Assembly: GCF_001854325.1 (NCBI RefSeq)
Contig: NZ_CP017755.1
Coordinates: forward strand, 248,001-312,000
DNA length: 64,000 bases
Source: Cupriavidus malaysiensis
Lineage (GTDB): Bacteria; Pseudomonadota; Gammaproteobacteria; Burkholderiales; Burkholderiaceae
Reading direction: 5' to 3'
Shown here: piece by piece, positions 28,053 through 35,716 of the stretch
How positions within the stretch are numbered: the stretch's first letter is position 1
How the letters are laid out: every line of letters begins with the position of its first letter
Notes under the pieces: model-generated
Seen by the model: only the letters and a program-made list of their open reading frames with translations
The model's database searches: none
Told to the model about the DNA's origin: nothing
Translations under genes and position numbers: made by a program

Positions 28053-29075
28053 ATGTCTGAAACCTTGTTGTTGACCGGCGCGACCGGATACATCGGCTCG
28101 CACACCTGGGTCGCGCTGCTGGAGGCCGGCTATCAGGTGATCGGCCTGGACAATCTGTGCAACAGCAGCCGGGTCGTGGTGGACCGTATCGCCGCCATCA
28201 CCGGACAGGCACCCCGCTTCGTCGAGGGCGATGTGCGTGACGACTCACTATTGCGCCAACTATTCGCAGAGAACGAGATCAGCGGGGCGATCCACTTCGC
28301 CGCGCTGAAGGCGGTGGGCGAATCGGTGGCCCAGCCGCTGGCCTACTACGGCAACAATCTCGAGGGCCTCGTGACGCTGTGTTCGGTCATGGGCGAGGCC
28401 GGCGTCAAGCAACTGGTGTTCAGTTCCTCGGCGACGGTCTATGGCAATCCCCATGCGGTGCCGATCCTGGAGGATTTTCCGCTGTCGGCCACCAACCCCT
28501 ATGGCCAGACCAAACTGATGGGCGAACAGATCCTGCGCGACCTGGAGCGCTCCGATCCTGCCTGGCGCATCGCCTACCTGCGCTATTTCAATCCGGTCGG
28601 TGCGCATGAAAGCGGGCAGATCGGGGAAGATCCGGGTGGAATTCCCAACAATCTGATGCCCTATGTCGCGCAGGTGGCAGGCGGGCGCCGCGAGAAACTG
28701 ATGGTTTTCGGCGGTGATTATCCGACGGTCGACGGCACGGGCGTGCGCGACTATATACACGTTTGCGACCTGGCGGACGGCCATCTTGCCGCCCTGGAAT
28801 ATCTGCGCCGCGCGGGTGCTGGCCTGACCGTCAATCTGGGGACCGGACGCGGCTACAGCGTACTGGAGGTGGTCAAGGCCTACGAGGCAGCCAGCGGGCG
28901 GACCGTTCCTTACGAGATCGTCGCGCGTCGGCCGGGCGATATTGCGGCCTGCTATGCCGATCCGTCATTGGCGGGAGATTTGCTGGGGTGGCGTGCGCGC
29001 CATGATATCGAGCGGATGTGTGCCGACTCGTGGCGCTGGCAGTCGATGAATCCGCTCGGGTTTGCCGGCGCCTGA
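28053..29075 (+). CDS. galE: UDP-glucose 4-epimerase
   Basis: A 340-residue extended SDR that interconverts UDP-glucose and UDP-galactose for surface polysaccharides. The NAD motif TGATGYIGSH (about 7-16), the SSSATVYG block and the catalytic Y-x3-K (NPYGQTK, about 151) are present, with the YFNPVGAH and VRDYIHVCDLA blocks of GalE. The start at 28053 follows aggaatcg, and upstream codons have no family similarity. It stands alone, 54 bp after the recombinase-like gene, and converges on the H-NS gene. Confidence 0.95.
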   Translation: MSETLLLTGATGYIGSHTWVALLEAGYQVIGLDNLCNSSRVVVDRIAAITGQAPRFVEGDVRDDSLLRQLFAENEISGAIHFAALKAVGESVAQPLAYYGNNLEGLVTLCSVMGEAGVKQLVFSSSATVYGNPHAVPILEDFPLSATNPYGQTKLMGEQILRDLERSDPAWRIAYLRYFNPVGAHESGQIGEDPGGIPNNLMPYVAQVAGGRREKLMVFGGDYPTVDGTGVRDYIHVCDLADGHLAALEYLRRAGAGLTVNLGTGRGYSVLEVVKAYEAASGRTVPYEIVARRPGDIAACYADPSLAGDLLGWRARHDIERMCADSWRWQSMNPLGFAGA

Positions 29076-29237
29076 ATGCCATCGGCAGGGCTTTTCCCGC
29101 AGCGGGTTCCTGCTGCGGGGCCCCGCAGCGGGCGCAAGCGGTAAGCCCCTGCATAATCGCGCGCAGAAAAAACAAAGAACAAAGGCCGGGCTGCGTTGAC
29201 CAGGCGCCCGGGCCGTCCCCCCCGGAACGGAAACGCC

Positions 29238-29267
29238 GCGCCGCGTCCATTTGCATGAACGCGGCGC
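29238..29267. terminator. Hairpin between convergent galE and hns-like genes
   Basis: GCGCCGCGT and ACGCGGCGC are perfect 9-bp arms around a 12-nt loop that can pair further (CAT/ATG). It lies in the 292-bp gap between two converging genes and could end transcription from both sides, though no long T-run flanks it. I see no gene in this gap. Confidence 0.4.
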
Positions 29268-29367
29268 CGGGTCTGGGCATGGTCGCGGCAACCCGGCCTG
29301 GAGCCGGGGCGGCGCTGCTGGCGGCGCGGCACCAGCAGCTGCCACGCAGGCGCCAGCCGGTTGGAAC

Positions 29368-29673
29368 TCAGCGGATCAGGAAGTCCTCGACCTGCTTGCC
29401 GGCGGCCAGGGCCTGGGTCAGCCAGCCCGGGCGCTTGCCGCGACCGGTCCAGGTGTTGCCGGCATTGTCGCGATAGCGCACCGGCACCTTGCGGCTTGCC
29501 TTCTTGCCGGCGACCGGCTTGGCGCCAAAACCGAGGTCGTCGGCGGTCAGGCCATATTGCTCGATTTTCTGGCGAATATCAGCGATCACAGCAGCCTGTT
29601 CGCGCGCCTTGATTTCCTCTGCTTGCTTCTGCAGTGCGTTGATCTGCTGAACGATTTCCTGATATGTCGCCAT
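29368..29673 (-). CDS. H-NS-family histone-like nucleoid protein
   Basis: A 101-residue protein with an N-terminal coiled coil for oligomerisation (YQEIVQQINALQKQAEEIKAREQ) and a C-terminal DNA-binding domain with the AT-hook-like loop TWTGRGKRPGWL (about residues 77-88). This is the short Burkholderiales/Bordetella H-NS (BpH3-like) type. It silences AT-rich DNA. The start at 29673 follows gagg; an extension to 29715 adds no family sequence. Confidence 0.92.
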   Translation of the reverse strand: MATYQEIVQQINALQKQAEEIKAREQAAVIADIRQKIEQYGLTADDLGFGAKPVAGKKASRKVPVRYRDNAGNTWTGRGKRPGWLTQALAAGKQVEDFLIR

Positions 29674-29717
29674 TGCTTGCCTCGATTTTAGGGGTGGGAG
29701 CGTGAAGATTCGCATGA

Positions 29718-29746
29718 ATTATAACGAGCCGGACGGGCCCTGCAAA
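29718..29746 (-). promoter_or_regulatory. Sigma70 promoter of the hns-like gene
   Basis: On the minus strand TTTGCA (29746-29741), a 17-bp spacer and a perfect TATAAT (29723-29718) lie about 45 bp upstream of the start codon. The surrounding 180 bp are AT-richer than the window, so autoregulation by H-NS is possible. Confidence 0.6.
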
Positions 29747-30144
29747 TGCCTTTAACCCGTTTGAGGATCGATACACAAAAAAATTGGTGCTGGCCGTGGG
29801 CAAATGAACTTTTGCACCGCCCGCGAGTCTGCAGGAATCGCGGTTTTTTCCGCGCCGCCAGCGCACGCAATGTGCATTTGAGATGGGGCGATCCGCGGCA
29901 GGCCGATAACGCCGGCTATTCGACCGCGGCCGCGTTCATAGGGGTTTGGGTGGAAGAATAGTGATTCCCGCATAACAAAGCCGATAAGTCTGACGTTGGC
30001 GGCTGGCGCAATGCCCCGCGCGGCTGGCTCGCCTCAAGAAAGATTCTGCCCAGCCGATATCCTGCGAGTGGATCGTCGATGTGTCGGTCCGACAACATGG
30101 GGCATTGGCGTGTCCCCCGGGGTCCGTCTTGTCCGAGGTGCATC
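29747..30144. promoter_or_regulatory. Intergenic region with three sigma28-like -10 elements
   Basis: No intact gene is visible. The region has GCCGATAA at 29902-29909 and at 29980-29987, and GCCGATAT at 30053-30060. Only the last has a -35-like element at the right distance: TCAA at 30034-30037, 15 bp upstream (consensus TAAA-N15-GCCGATAA). It lies about 85 bp in front of a possible chemoreceptor remnant. Confidence 0.4.
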
Positions 30145-30417
30145 ATGTCCTTTCTTAAAAACATTGAGATCCAGGCTCAGTCGCGCACGGCATGCCCGGC
30201 CCTGCCATGCCCGCGGCCTGGCATGGCGGCGCTGCGCGGCCCGGCGCGGGGCCCCGGCCGGCGGCTGGCGAACGCTGCCGGTGTCCTGGCCTCGGTGGTG
30301 CTTCCGGGAGAATGCCGGCGGCGTGAGGGGACTGGCACGGTATCCAGGGCGGCGCGCACCAGGGCGTCCACCGTGGCCGGCGGCGGCAGTTCCGGCAACG
30401 ACTGGACGGCTTTCTGA
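30145..30417 (+). pseudogene. Possible remnant of a chemoreceptor (MCP) gene
   Basis: A 90-codon frame begins MSFLKNIEI, like the cytoplasmic start of many betaproteobacterial MCPs, and ends SSGNDWTAF, like the C-terminal CheR/CheB-docking tail of MCPs; the intact receptor at 35717-37495 ends DWSAF. The middle is Arg/Gly/Pro-rich with no membrane, HAMP or signalling sequence and contains repeated catgcc palindromes. The most economical reading is an MCP gene that lost its centre by deletion and then decayed. A sigma28-like promoter upstream fits. It could instead be chance similarity at both ends. Confidence 0.35.
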
Positions 30418-30542
30418 GCACCTTGCAGCGGACGCCGGGTTCACACGGCGTAGCCGAAATGACATGATGCGAGCTTTTTCCGCACCGCCTGCTTCTTCGC
30501 GATCGTGCTCACCTTCAACGCGCGGCTGCCGTCGGCAGTCGT

Positions 30543-32495
30543 ATGCCTGCAATGATTGACAGCCTCCTGTTACTCGTCATACCGCTCTGCCTGGCCCTCG
30601 GGCTCGGGCTGGGGCTGGGCGCGGCTGGCGGGAAACGCATGCCGGGCAAGTGGGGGGTCCGCTACACACAGTGGATGTTCCTGCTGAGTGCCTGCGCCTC
30701 GGTCGGCATGCCCTCCTGGGTCGTGCTGGCTTCCGGCAGCCTGCTGCACCTCGGCGAGGGGCAGCAGGCCGCCGCTGCGGCGTTCGGCGTGGGTGCCGCG
30801 GCGGCCGCCATGGTCCAGTTGCTGCGGCGCGCGCCCTTGCACTGGCGCGGCACCGCCGTGGTGGCCGCCGCGCTGGCCACCGGCCTGATGGCCACCGCGG
30901 GTATCGAATTGGGCCGCGCGTGCGGCCGGCCGGGTGCGATGCCGCGTGCCTGCCTGGACGCCTTCACGCCGCTGTCGCCGGTCTGGCTCGCCGTCGGCGT
31001 GCTCATGCTGGCCAGCGTGGCCTGGTTGGCGCTGCGCGGGCGCGCCCACCTGGCCGCCGTGCCGCCGGCTCCCGGTGGCGCGGCTGACGCAGCCGCCGTG
31101 GCGCCATCCGGCGATGCCAGGGGGCTGGCGCGCCGCGCCCACGGCCGTTCGCCAGGCAGCCTGACGGTGCGCCCGAGCGCGCAGGGCGAGGGCCATGTCG
31201 GCGAATACAACGCCGCCGAGGAGCTTCCAGACCGCGCCGCCTTTGCGCGCTGGCTGGAACAGGCCATCGCCCATGCCCGCTTCGCCGACACCGGGTGCGC
31301 CGTGCTGCTGGTCCATATTGCCGATTTCCGCGAGGTCGACGAGGTGTTCGAAGTGCGCGCCGACGATATCCTGGCCCAGGATACGAGCGCCCTGGCCCAG
31401 GCCGTACTCGAGCCCCACGACTTCCTGGCCCGCCTGGCGCGCGACGAGTTCGCCGTCGGCGTGCCGGAGCTGGTCAGCTACGGGCGCGCACAGGAGCTCG
31501 GATCGCGCCTGCTGGGCTCCCTCGGCGAGTTTGTCGCGGCGCGCGGGCTGCAGATGCAGATCGGCGTCAACATCGGCATCGCGATCTACCCGCGCGACGC
31601 CCAGACCTCGGAGACGCTGATGCAGGCCGCCCGCGTCAGCCTGGCCGAGGCGCGCGAGAGCGGTTCCAACCAGGTGCGCCAGTTCAACTCCGCGGCAGGC
31701 GAGCGCGCGCGCCGCGTGCGCGTGATCCGGCGCGACCTGTGGCCGGCCATCGAGGACGACGCCTTGTCGCTGGAATACCAGCCGAAGTTCGACGTGCGGC
31801 AGCGCCGCGTGGTCGGTGCCGAGGCGCTGTGCCGCTGGCGGCACGCCCTGCTGGGCGCCGTCAATCCGGCCGAGTTCATCATGGTGGCCGAGCAGTCGGG
31901 GCAGATCGACAAGCTCGACGACTGGGTGATCGCCGCCGTCTGCAGGCAGGTCCGGCAATGGCGCGACCTGGGGCTGCCGACCGTGCCGGTGGCCATCAAC
32001 GTGTCGGGGCTGCGCTTCGCCAGCCGCAATTTCCCGCAGTACCTGATGGAGCAGATCCACCAGCACGACATCCCGCCGTCAGCCGTCACGCTGGAGATCA
32101 CCGAGACGGCCGCGATGAAGGACATCGGCAAGTCGCTCGAAACGCTGGCCGAGCTGCAGTCGCTCGGCATCCACGTGGCGCTGGACGATTTCGGCAGCGG
32201 CTATTCCAGCCTGGGCTACCTGAAGCGGCTGCGCGTGGGCACGCTGAAGATCGACCGCACCCTGATCGGCGGGCTCGACGCCGACGCGCAGGGGCGCGCC
32301 ATCGTCGGCTCGATGGTGGCGCTTGCCCATGAGCTGCGCATGCGCGTGGTGGCCGAAGGTGTCGAGTCCACCTCGCAGCTCGATATCCTCGCCGGCATGG
32401 GCTGCGACGAAGTCCAGGGCTACCTGCTCGCGCGTCCGCTCGAGCCGGGGGTGTTCGCCGAGCTGCTGCGCGACAGCGAGGCTGCCGCGGCCTGA
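30543..32495 (+). CDS. Membrane GGDEF/EAL protein, probable c-di-GMP phosphodiesterase
   Basis: A 650-residue protein. The first about 175 residues hold four or more membrane segments. A GGDEF-like domain follows, but the signature is degenerate (LARDEF for GGDEF), so it should not make c-di-GMP. The C-terminal EAL domain (from about 405) looks intact: AEALCRW, the ITET loop, LDDFGSGYSSLGYLKRL and AEGVES. It probably degrades c-di-GMP and so favours swimming over attachment, which fits its place at the start of the chemotaxis cluster. The start is uncertain (30543 or 30552), as no strong Shine-Dalgarno is visible. Confidence 0.88.
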   Translation: MPAMIDSLLLLVIPLCLALGLGLGLGAAGGKRMPGKWGVRYTQWMFLLSACASVGMPSWVVLASGSLLHLGEGQQAAAAAFGVGAAAAAMVQLLRRAPLHWRGTAVVAAALATGLMATAGIELGRACGRPGAMPRACLDAFTPLSPVWLAVGVLMLASVAWLALRGRAHLAAVPPAPGGAADAAAVAPSGDARGLARRAHGRSPGSLTVRPSAQGEGHVGEYNAAEELPDRAAFARWLEQAIAHARFADTGCAVLLVHIADFREVDEVFEVRADDILAQDTSALAQAVLEPHDFLARLARDEFAVGVPELVSYGRAQELGSRLLGSLGEFVAARGLQMQIGVNIGIAIYPRDAQTSETLMQAARVSLAEARESGSNQVRQFNSAAGERARRVRVIRRDLWPAIEDDALSLEYQPKFDVRQRRVVGAEALCRWRHALLGAVNPAEFIMVAEQSGQIDKLDDWVIAAVCRQVRQWRDLGLPTVPVAINVSGLRFASRNFPQYLMEQIHQHDIPPSAVTLEITETAAMKDIGKSLETLAELQSLGIHVALDDFGSGYSSLGYLKRLRVGTLKIDRTLIGGLDADAQGRAIVGSMVALAHELRMRVVAEGVESTSQLDILAGMGCDEVQGYLLARPLEPGVFAELLRDSEAAAA

Positions 32496-32557
32496 GCGGC
32501 GCCAGTGCGGGACGGGTCGGGGACCGGCCCGCTCCTGGCTGCCGCGGACGGCGCCGC

Positions 32558-32617
32558 GACGGACCTGAAGACGGACCTGAAGACGGACCTGAAGACGGAC
32601 CTAAAGACGGACCTAAA
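32558..32617. repeat. Five 12-bp tandem repeats (gacggacctgaa)
   Basis: Five head-to-tail copies run from 32558 to 32617: three gacggacctgaa followed by two gacggacctaaa. The G-to-A change in the last two units creates CTAAAG. The final unit supplies the -35 element of a sigma28 promoter. The run is not inside a credible gene. Confidence 0.95.
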
Positions 32618-32640
32618 GACAGCGCCCGATGTGCCGATAA
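32614..32640 (+). promoter_or_regulatory. Sigma28 (FliA) promoter of the receiver-cheW-MCP group
   Basis: TAAA (32614-32617), a 15-bp spacer and a perfect GCCGATAA (32633-32640) match the FliA consensus. The site is 100 bp upstream of the CheY-like gene and places it and the genes behind it in the late flagellar class, downstream of FlhDC. Confidence 0.75.
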
Positions 32641-32739
32641 ATACCGCAGGCGCGCTGGCACCGGGCCCATGCGCGCTGGCGCGGGCCGGCTGGAACGCGC
32701 TCCGGACCGGCGCCGACACGCCGCATCAATGGAGTCGTC

Positions 32740-33123
32740 ATGTCTTCCCAGAGCATCCTCGTCGTCGACGATTCGCCCTCGCTGCGCGGCATGATCTGCG
32801 CCTGCCTGCGTGCTGCCGGCTATCCGGTGACCGAGGCCGGCGACGGGGCCCAGGCGAGCGAATTGGCCGCGGGCGCGGATTTCTCCCTGCTGGTCACCGA
32901 TCTCGTCATGCCGGGCGTCGACGGTCTTGCGCTGATCCGTGCCCTGCGCGCCATGCCGCGCCACGCCGCGCTGCCGATCCTCGTCCTCAGCACTGAGGGC
33001 GACGACGGCGTGCGCGCCCGCGTGCGCGAGGCGGGCGCCTCCGGCTTCCTGCCCAAGCCGTTCGATCCTGCCCAGCTCCTGCACGCCGTCGGTGCCTTGC
33101 TATCCCCCTCTGACGTGGGGTGA
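32740..33123 (+). CDS. CheY-like single-domain response regulator
   Basis: A 127-residue receiver domain without output domain. The acidic pocket D10-D11, the phospho-acceptor D54 (LLVTDLVMPG), the Ser of LSTEG and the Lys of LPKPF are all present. It resembles CheY paralogues rather than the main CheY at 47161. Its place before cheW and two receptors suggests a role in adaptation or in binding the motor. It is probably expressed from the FliA promoter at 32614-32640. Confidence 0.9.
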   Translation: MSSQSILVVDDSPSLRGMICACLRAAGYPVTEAGDGAQASELAAGADFSLLVTDLVMPGVDGLALIRALRAMPRHAALPILVLSTEGDDGVRARVREAGASGFLPKPFDPAQLLHAVGALLSPSDVG

Positions 33124-33268
33124 GTGCGGCGGCAAGCCGGCCTTCAGACAGGCGCCCGCCTGCCGTTATCTCAGAGGCTGAACAGGGCGATGCCGTGCCG
33201 CAGCGGGCGCGCTGCTGCCTGCCGCGCGAGCGGCCGGCCGGGATACAGGTAGACAACAGGAGCGGAAG

Positions 33269-33751
33269 ATGACGGACAACATCAAGGCCGATGGTGCGGG
33301 AGCGGAGTTCCTGGCATTCCGGCTGGGCCGCGAGGAATACGGTGTGGATATCCTCAAGGTGCAGGAAATCCGCGGCTACGAGACCGTCACGCAGATCGCC
33401 AACGCGCCCGCCTACCTGAAAGGCGTGATCAACCTGCGCGGCATCATCGTTCCCATCATCGACCTGCGCATCAAGTTCAGCCAGGCAGCGGTCAGCTACG
33501 ACCAGTACACCGTGGTGATCATCGTCGATCTCCACGATCGCACCACCGGCATCGTGGTCGACGGCGTCTCCGATGTCCTGACGCTGGCCCCCGCGCAGAT
33601 CAAGGCCGCCCCGCTGATGTCCGGCGATATGGATACCGACTACATCCGCGGCCTGGGCTCGATCGAGGACCGCATGCTGATTCTCGTCGACATCGAAAGA
33701 CTGCTCGATACCGAAGAACTGGCCGCGCTCGACGCGGCAGCCGCGGCGTGA
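33269..33751 (+). CDS. cheW: Chemotaxis coupling protein CheW (copy 1)
   Basis: A 160-residue adaptor that links chemoreceptors to CheA. The CheW fold is covered from [25 protein letters not shown] to [11 protein letters not shown], with the receptor-contact block [16 protein letters not shown]. It is closely similar to the second CheW at 43764 (both share [15 protein letters not shown]). It lies directly before two receptor genes, with a gcggaag-type ribosome site. The 145 bp upstream hold no gene. Confidence 0.93.
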   Translation: MTDNIKADGAGAEFLAFRLGREEYGVDILKVQEIRGYETVTQIANAPAYLKGVINLRGIIVPIIDLRIKFSQAAVSYDQYTVVIIVDLHDRTTGIVVDGVSDVLTLAPAQIKAAPLMSGDMDTDYIRGLGSIEDRMLILVDIERLLDTEELAALDAAAAA

Positions 33752-33793
33752 TGCCGGCGGCGCGCCCGCGCCGCGGCAGCCGTACCTGAAATC

Positions 33794-35437
33794 ATGCGAA
33801 ACAACCAGCCAGTCACCAGCCACGAGTACCAGCTTTCCCCCAACGATTACCTGATTTCGCGCACGGACCTGAAGGGGCGGATCACCTTCGCCAACCGGGC
33901 CTTCGTCGAAGTCAGCGGCTATTCGCACGAAGAGCTGATGGGCGCGCCGCACAACCTGGTGCGCCATCCCGACATGCCTCCCGAGGCCTTTGCCGACCTG
34001 TGGCACTCGCTCGAAGCAGGCCATTCCTGGCGCGGGCTGGTCAAGAACCGGCGCAAGAACGGTGATTACTACTGGGTCAACGCCACCGTCACGCCGACGC
34101 GCGTCGACGGCCGGGTCATCGGCTACACCTCGGTGCGTGCGATGGCGGCGCCCGAGCAGGTCGCCGCGGCCAGCGCGGCCTATGCGCGCATCCGCCAGGG
34201 CGGCAGCGGGCTGGTGGTCCGTGACGGCGCCGTGGTCCGCACCGGCCTGGCGGGCCGGCTCGCCAGCCTGTTCCGGCCCAATTTGAAGCGGCGCATCGTC
34301 TGGTCGCAGGGCACGGCGCTGGCCTGCTTCCTGCTGACGCTGCTGGCGGTGGAGTGGCAGGGCGGCACCGCCGCGGCGGCGCTGCGCCCGTGGCTGTGGA
34401 GTGGTTTCGGCCTGGCCCTGGCATGTGCCTTCGCCTCCGGCGTGCGCCTGCTGTCGCGTGTGCACCGGCCGGTCGACGAGATGCTCGACTTCGCCTTGCG
34501 CATGGGCGCGGGCGACCTCACCACGCGCTACGACTACCAGTCCGACGACGAGGTGGGCGCGCTGGCGCAGGCCATGCAGACCATGCAGCGCAGCCTGCTG
34601 TCCGTGGTCCACGAGATCCAGGAAGGCATGAGCAGCATCGCCACCGCCACGCGCCAGGTCGCGGCGGGCAACAACGACCTGTCGCAGCGCACGGAGCAGC
34701 AGGCGGCCTCGCTGGAAGAGACGGCGTCGAGCATGGAAGAGCTGACGGGCACGGTGCGCCAGAACGCGGACAACGCGCGGCAGGCGAGCGGACTGGCGGC
34801 GAACGCCTCGGAGACGGCGCTCAAGGGCGGCGAGGTGGTGGGCCGGGTGGTCGAGACGATGCAGGAGATCAACGAGGCGTCGAAGAAGATCGTCGACATC
34901 ATCGGGGTGATCGAAGGGATAGCGTTCCAGACCAACATCCTGGCGCTGAACGCGGCGGTGGAAGCGGCGCGCGCGGGGGAGCAGGGACGGGGCTTCGCGG
35001 TGGTGGCGGGCGAAGTGCGCAGCCTGGCGCAGCGCAGCGCGAACGCGGCCAAGGAGATCAAGGGCCTGATCGGCGACACGGTGGCGCGGGTGGACAACGG
35101 CACGACGCTGGTGGGCCAGGCGGGCCAGACGATGGAAGAGATCGTGCAGGCGGTCAAGCGCGTGACGGACATCATGGGCGAGATCAGCGCGGCATCGGCG
35201 GAGCAGAGCTCGGGGATCGAGCAGGTGAACCAGGCGGTGGCGCAGATGGACGAGGTGACGCAGCAGAACGCGGCGCTGGTGGAAGAGGCTGCCGCCGCGG
35301 CCGGATCGCTCGAAGACCAGGCAGGCCGCCTGGGCGAGGCGGTGGCCACCTTCCGCATCAGCCTGCAGGCCGAGGCGCGGCCGCAGCGCGCCCGGCGCGC
35401 CGAGCCTGCGCTGCGGCCGGCCTCCGCGCAGGCCTGA
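33794..35437 (+). CDS. PAS-domain methyl-accepting chemotaxis protein (Aer-like)
   Basis: A 547-residue receptor. The N-terminal PAS domain (about 10-115; [27 protein letters not shown], then [13 protein letters not shown]) is of the aerotaxis type and may bind FAD. Two close hydrophobic segments (about 170-220) anchor it without a large periplasmic domain. HAMP and the MCP signalling domain follow, with the hairpin tip [31 protein letters not shown]. It has no DWxxF tail, so it should depend on other receptors for methylation. Its signalling region is almost identical in DNA to that of the next receptor gene. Confidence 0.92.
   Translation: MRNNQPVTSHEYQLSPNDYLISRTDLKGRITFANRAFVEVSGYSHEELMGAPHNLVRHPDMPPEAFADLWHSLEAGHSWRGLVKNRRKNGDYYWVNATVTPTRVDGRVIGYTSVRAMAAPEQVAAASAAYARIRQGGSGLVVRDGAVVRTGLAGRLASLFRPNLKRRIVWSQGTALACFLLTLLAVEWQGGTAAAALRPWLWSGFGLALACAFASGVRLLSRVHRPVDEMLDFALRMGAGDLTTRYDYQSDDEVGALAQAMQTMQRSLLSVVHEIQEGMSSIATATRQVAAGNNDLSQRTEQQAASLEETASSMEELTGTVRQNADNARQASGLAANASETALKGGEVVGRVVETMQEINEASKKIVDIIGVIEGIAFQTNILALNAAVEAARAGEQGRGFAVVAGEVRSLAQRSANAAKEIKGLIGDTVARVDNGTTLVGQAGQTMEEIVQAVKRVTDIMGEISAASAEQSSGIEQVNQAVAQMDEVTQQNAALVEEAAAAAGSLEDQAGRLGEAVATFRISLQAEARPQRARRAEPALRPASAQA
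34675..35316 (+). repeat. 642-bp direct repeat in MCP signalling domains, copy 1
   Basis: This stretch recurs at 36598-37239 with an offset of exactly 1923 bp, no gaps and about two mismatches seen by eye (near 35022 and 35290). Similarity stops sharply outside it, although both genes continue in the same family. This is what recent gene conversion would give. Confidence 0.9.
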
Positions 35438-35520
35438 GCCGCGCAGGCGGCCGGATGCGGCGCCGCCGCGCCGGGGCGTGTCGGGGAGCGGCACCCAGGG
35501 CGGCGGCAGGCACCGGCGGG

Positions 35521-35616
35521 CGACAACGGGAAATAACAGGAAACAACGGGTAGCAGCGGGTAGCAACAGGTAGTAACGGGTAGCAACGGGTAGCAACGGG
35601 TAGCAACGGGTAGCAA
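35521..35616. repeat. 10-bp tandem repeats (tagcaacggg) between two MCP genes
   Basis: About ten units of 10 bp occupy most of the gap before the second receptor gene. Early units are diverged (cgacaacggg, aaataacagg, aaacaacggg) and the last four are perfect tagcaacggg. A second purine-rich run (aagaagaagcaa) follows up to about 35650. The remainder of the 279-bp gap shows nothing else. Confidence 0.95.
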
Positions 35617-35716
35617 AGGCAACAAGAAGAAGCAACAAGAAGAAGCAAGAACGAGCAAACCTGCAGAAGGCGGCGAAACGGCCGCCGCACTTTTCAGAGA
35701 CTAGGGGGTAGTTGTC

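Noticed and set aside
29746..29961. 71-codon plus-strand frame upstream of the hns-like gene
   Set aside because: It overlaps the hns promoter, lacks a ribosome site and shows no family features.
33162..33169. GCCGTTAT as a second sigma28 -10 before cheW copy 1
   Set aside because: It differs from GCCGATAA and the -35 region (TTCA) is weak; the perfect site at 32614-32640 explains expression.
35521..35616. CRISPR-like array in the 10-bp repeats
   Set aside because: Units are directly adjacent with no spacers, and no cas genes are present.
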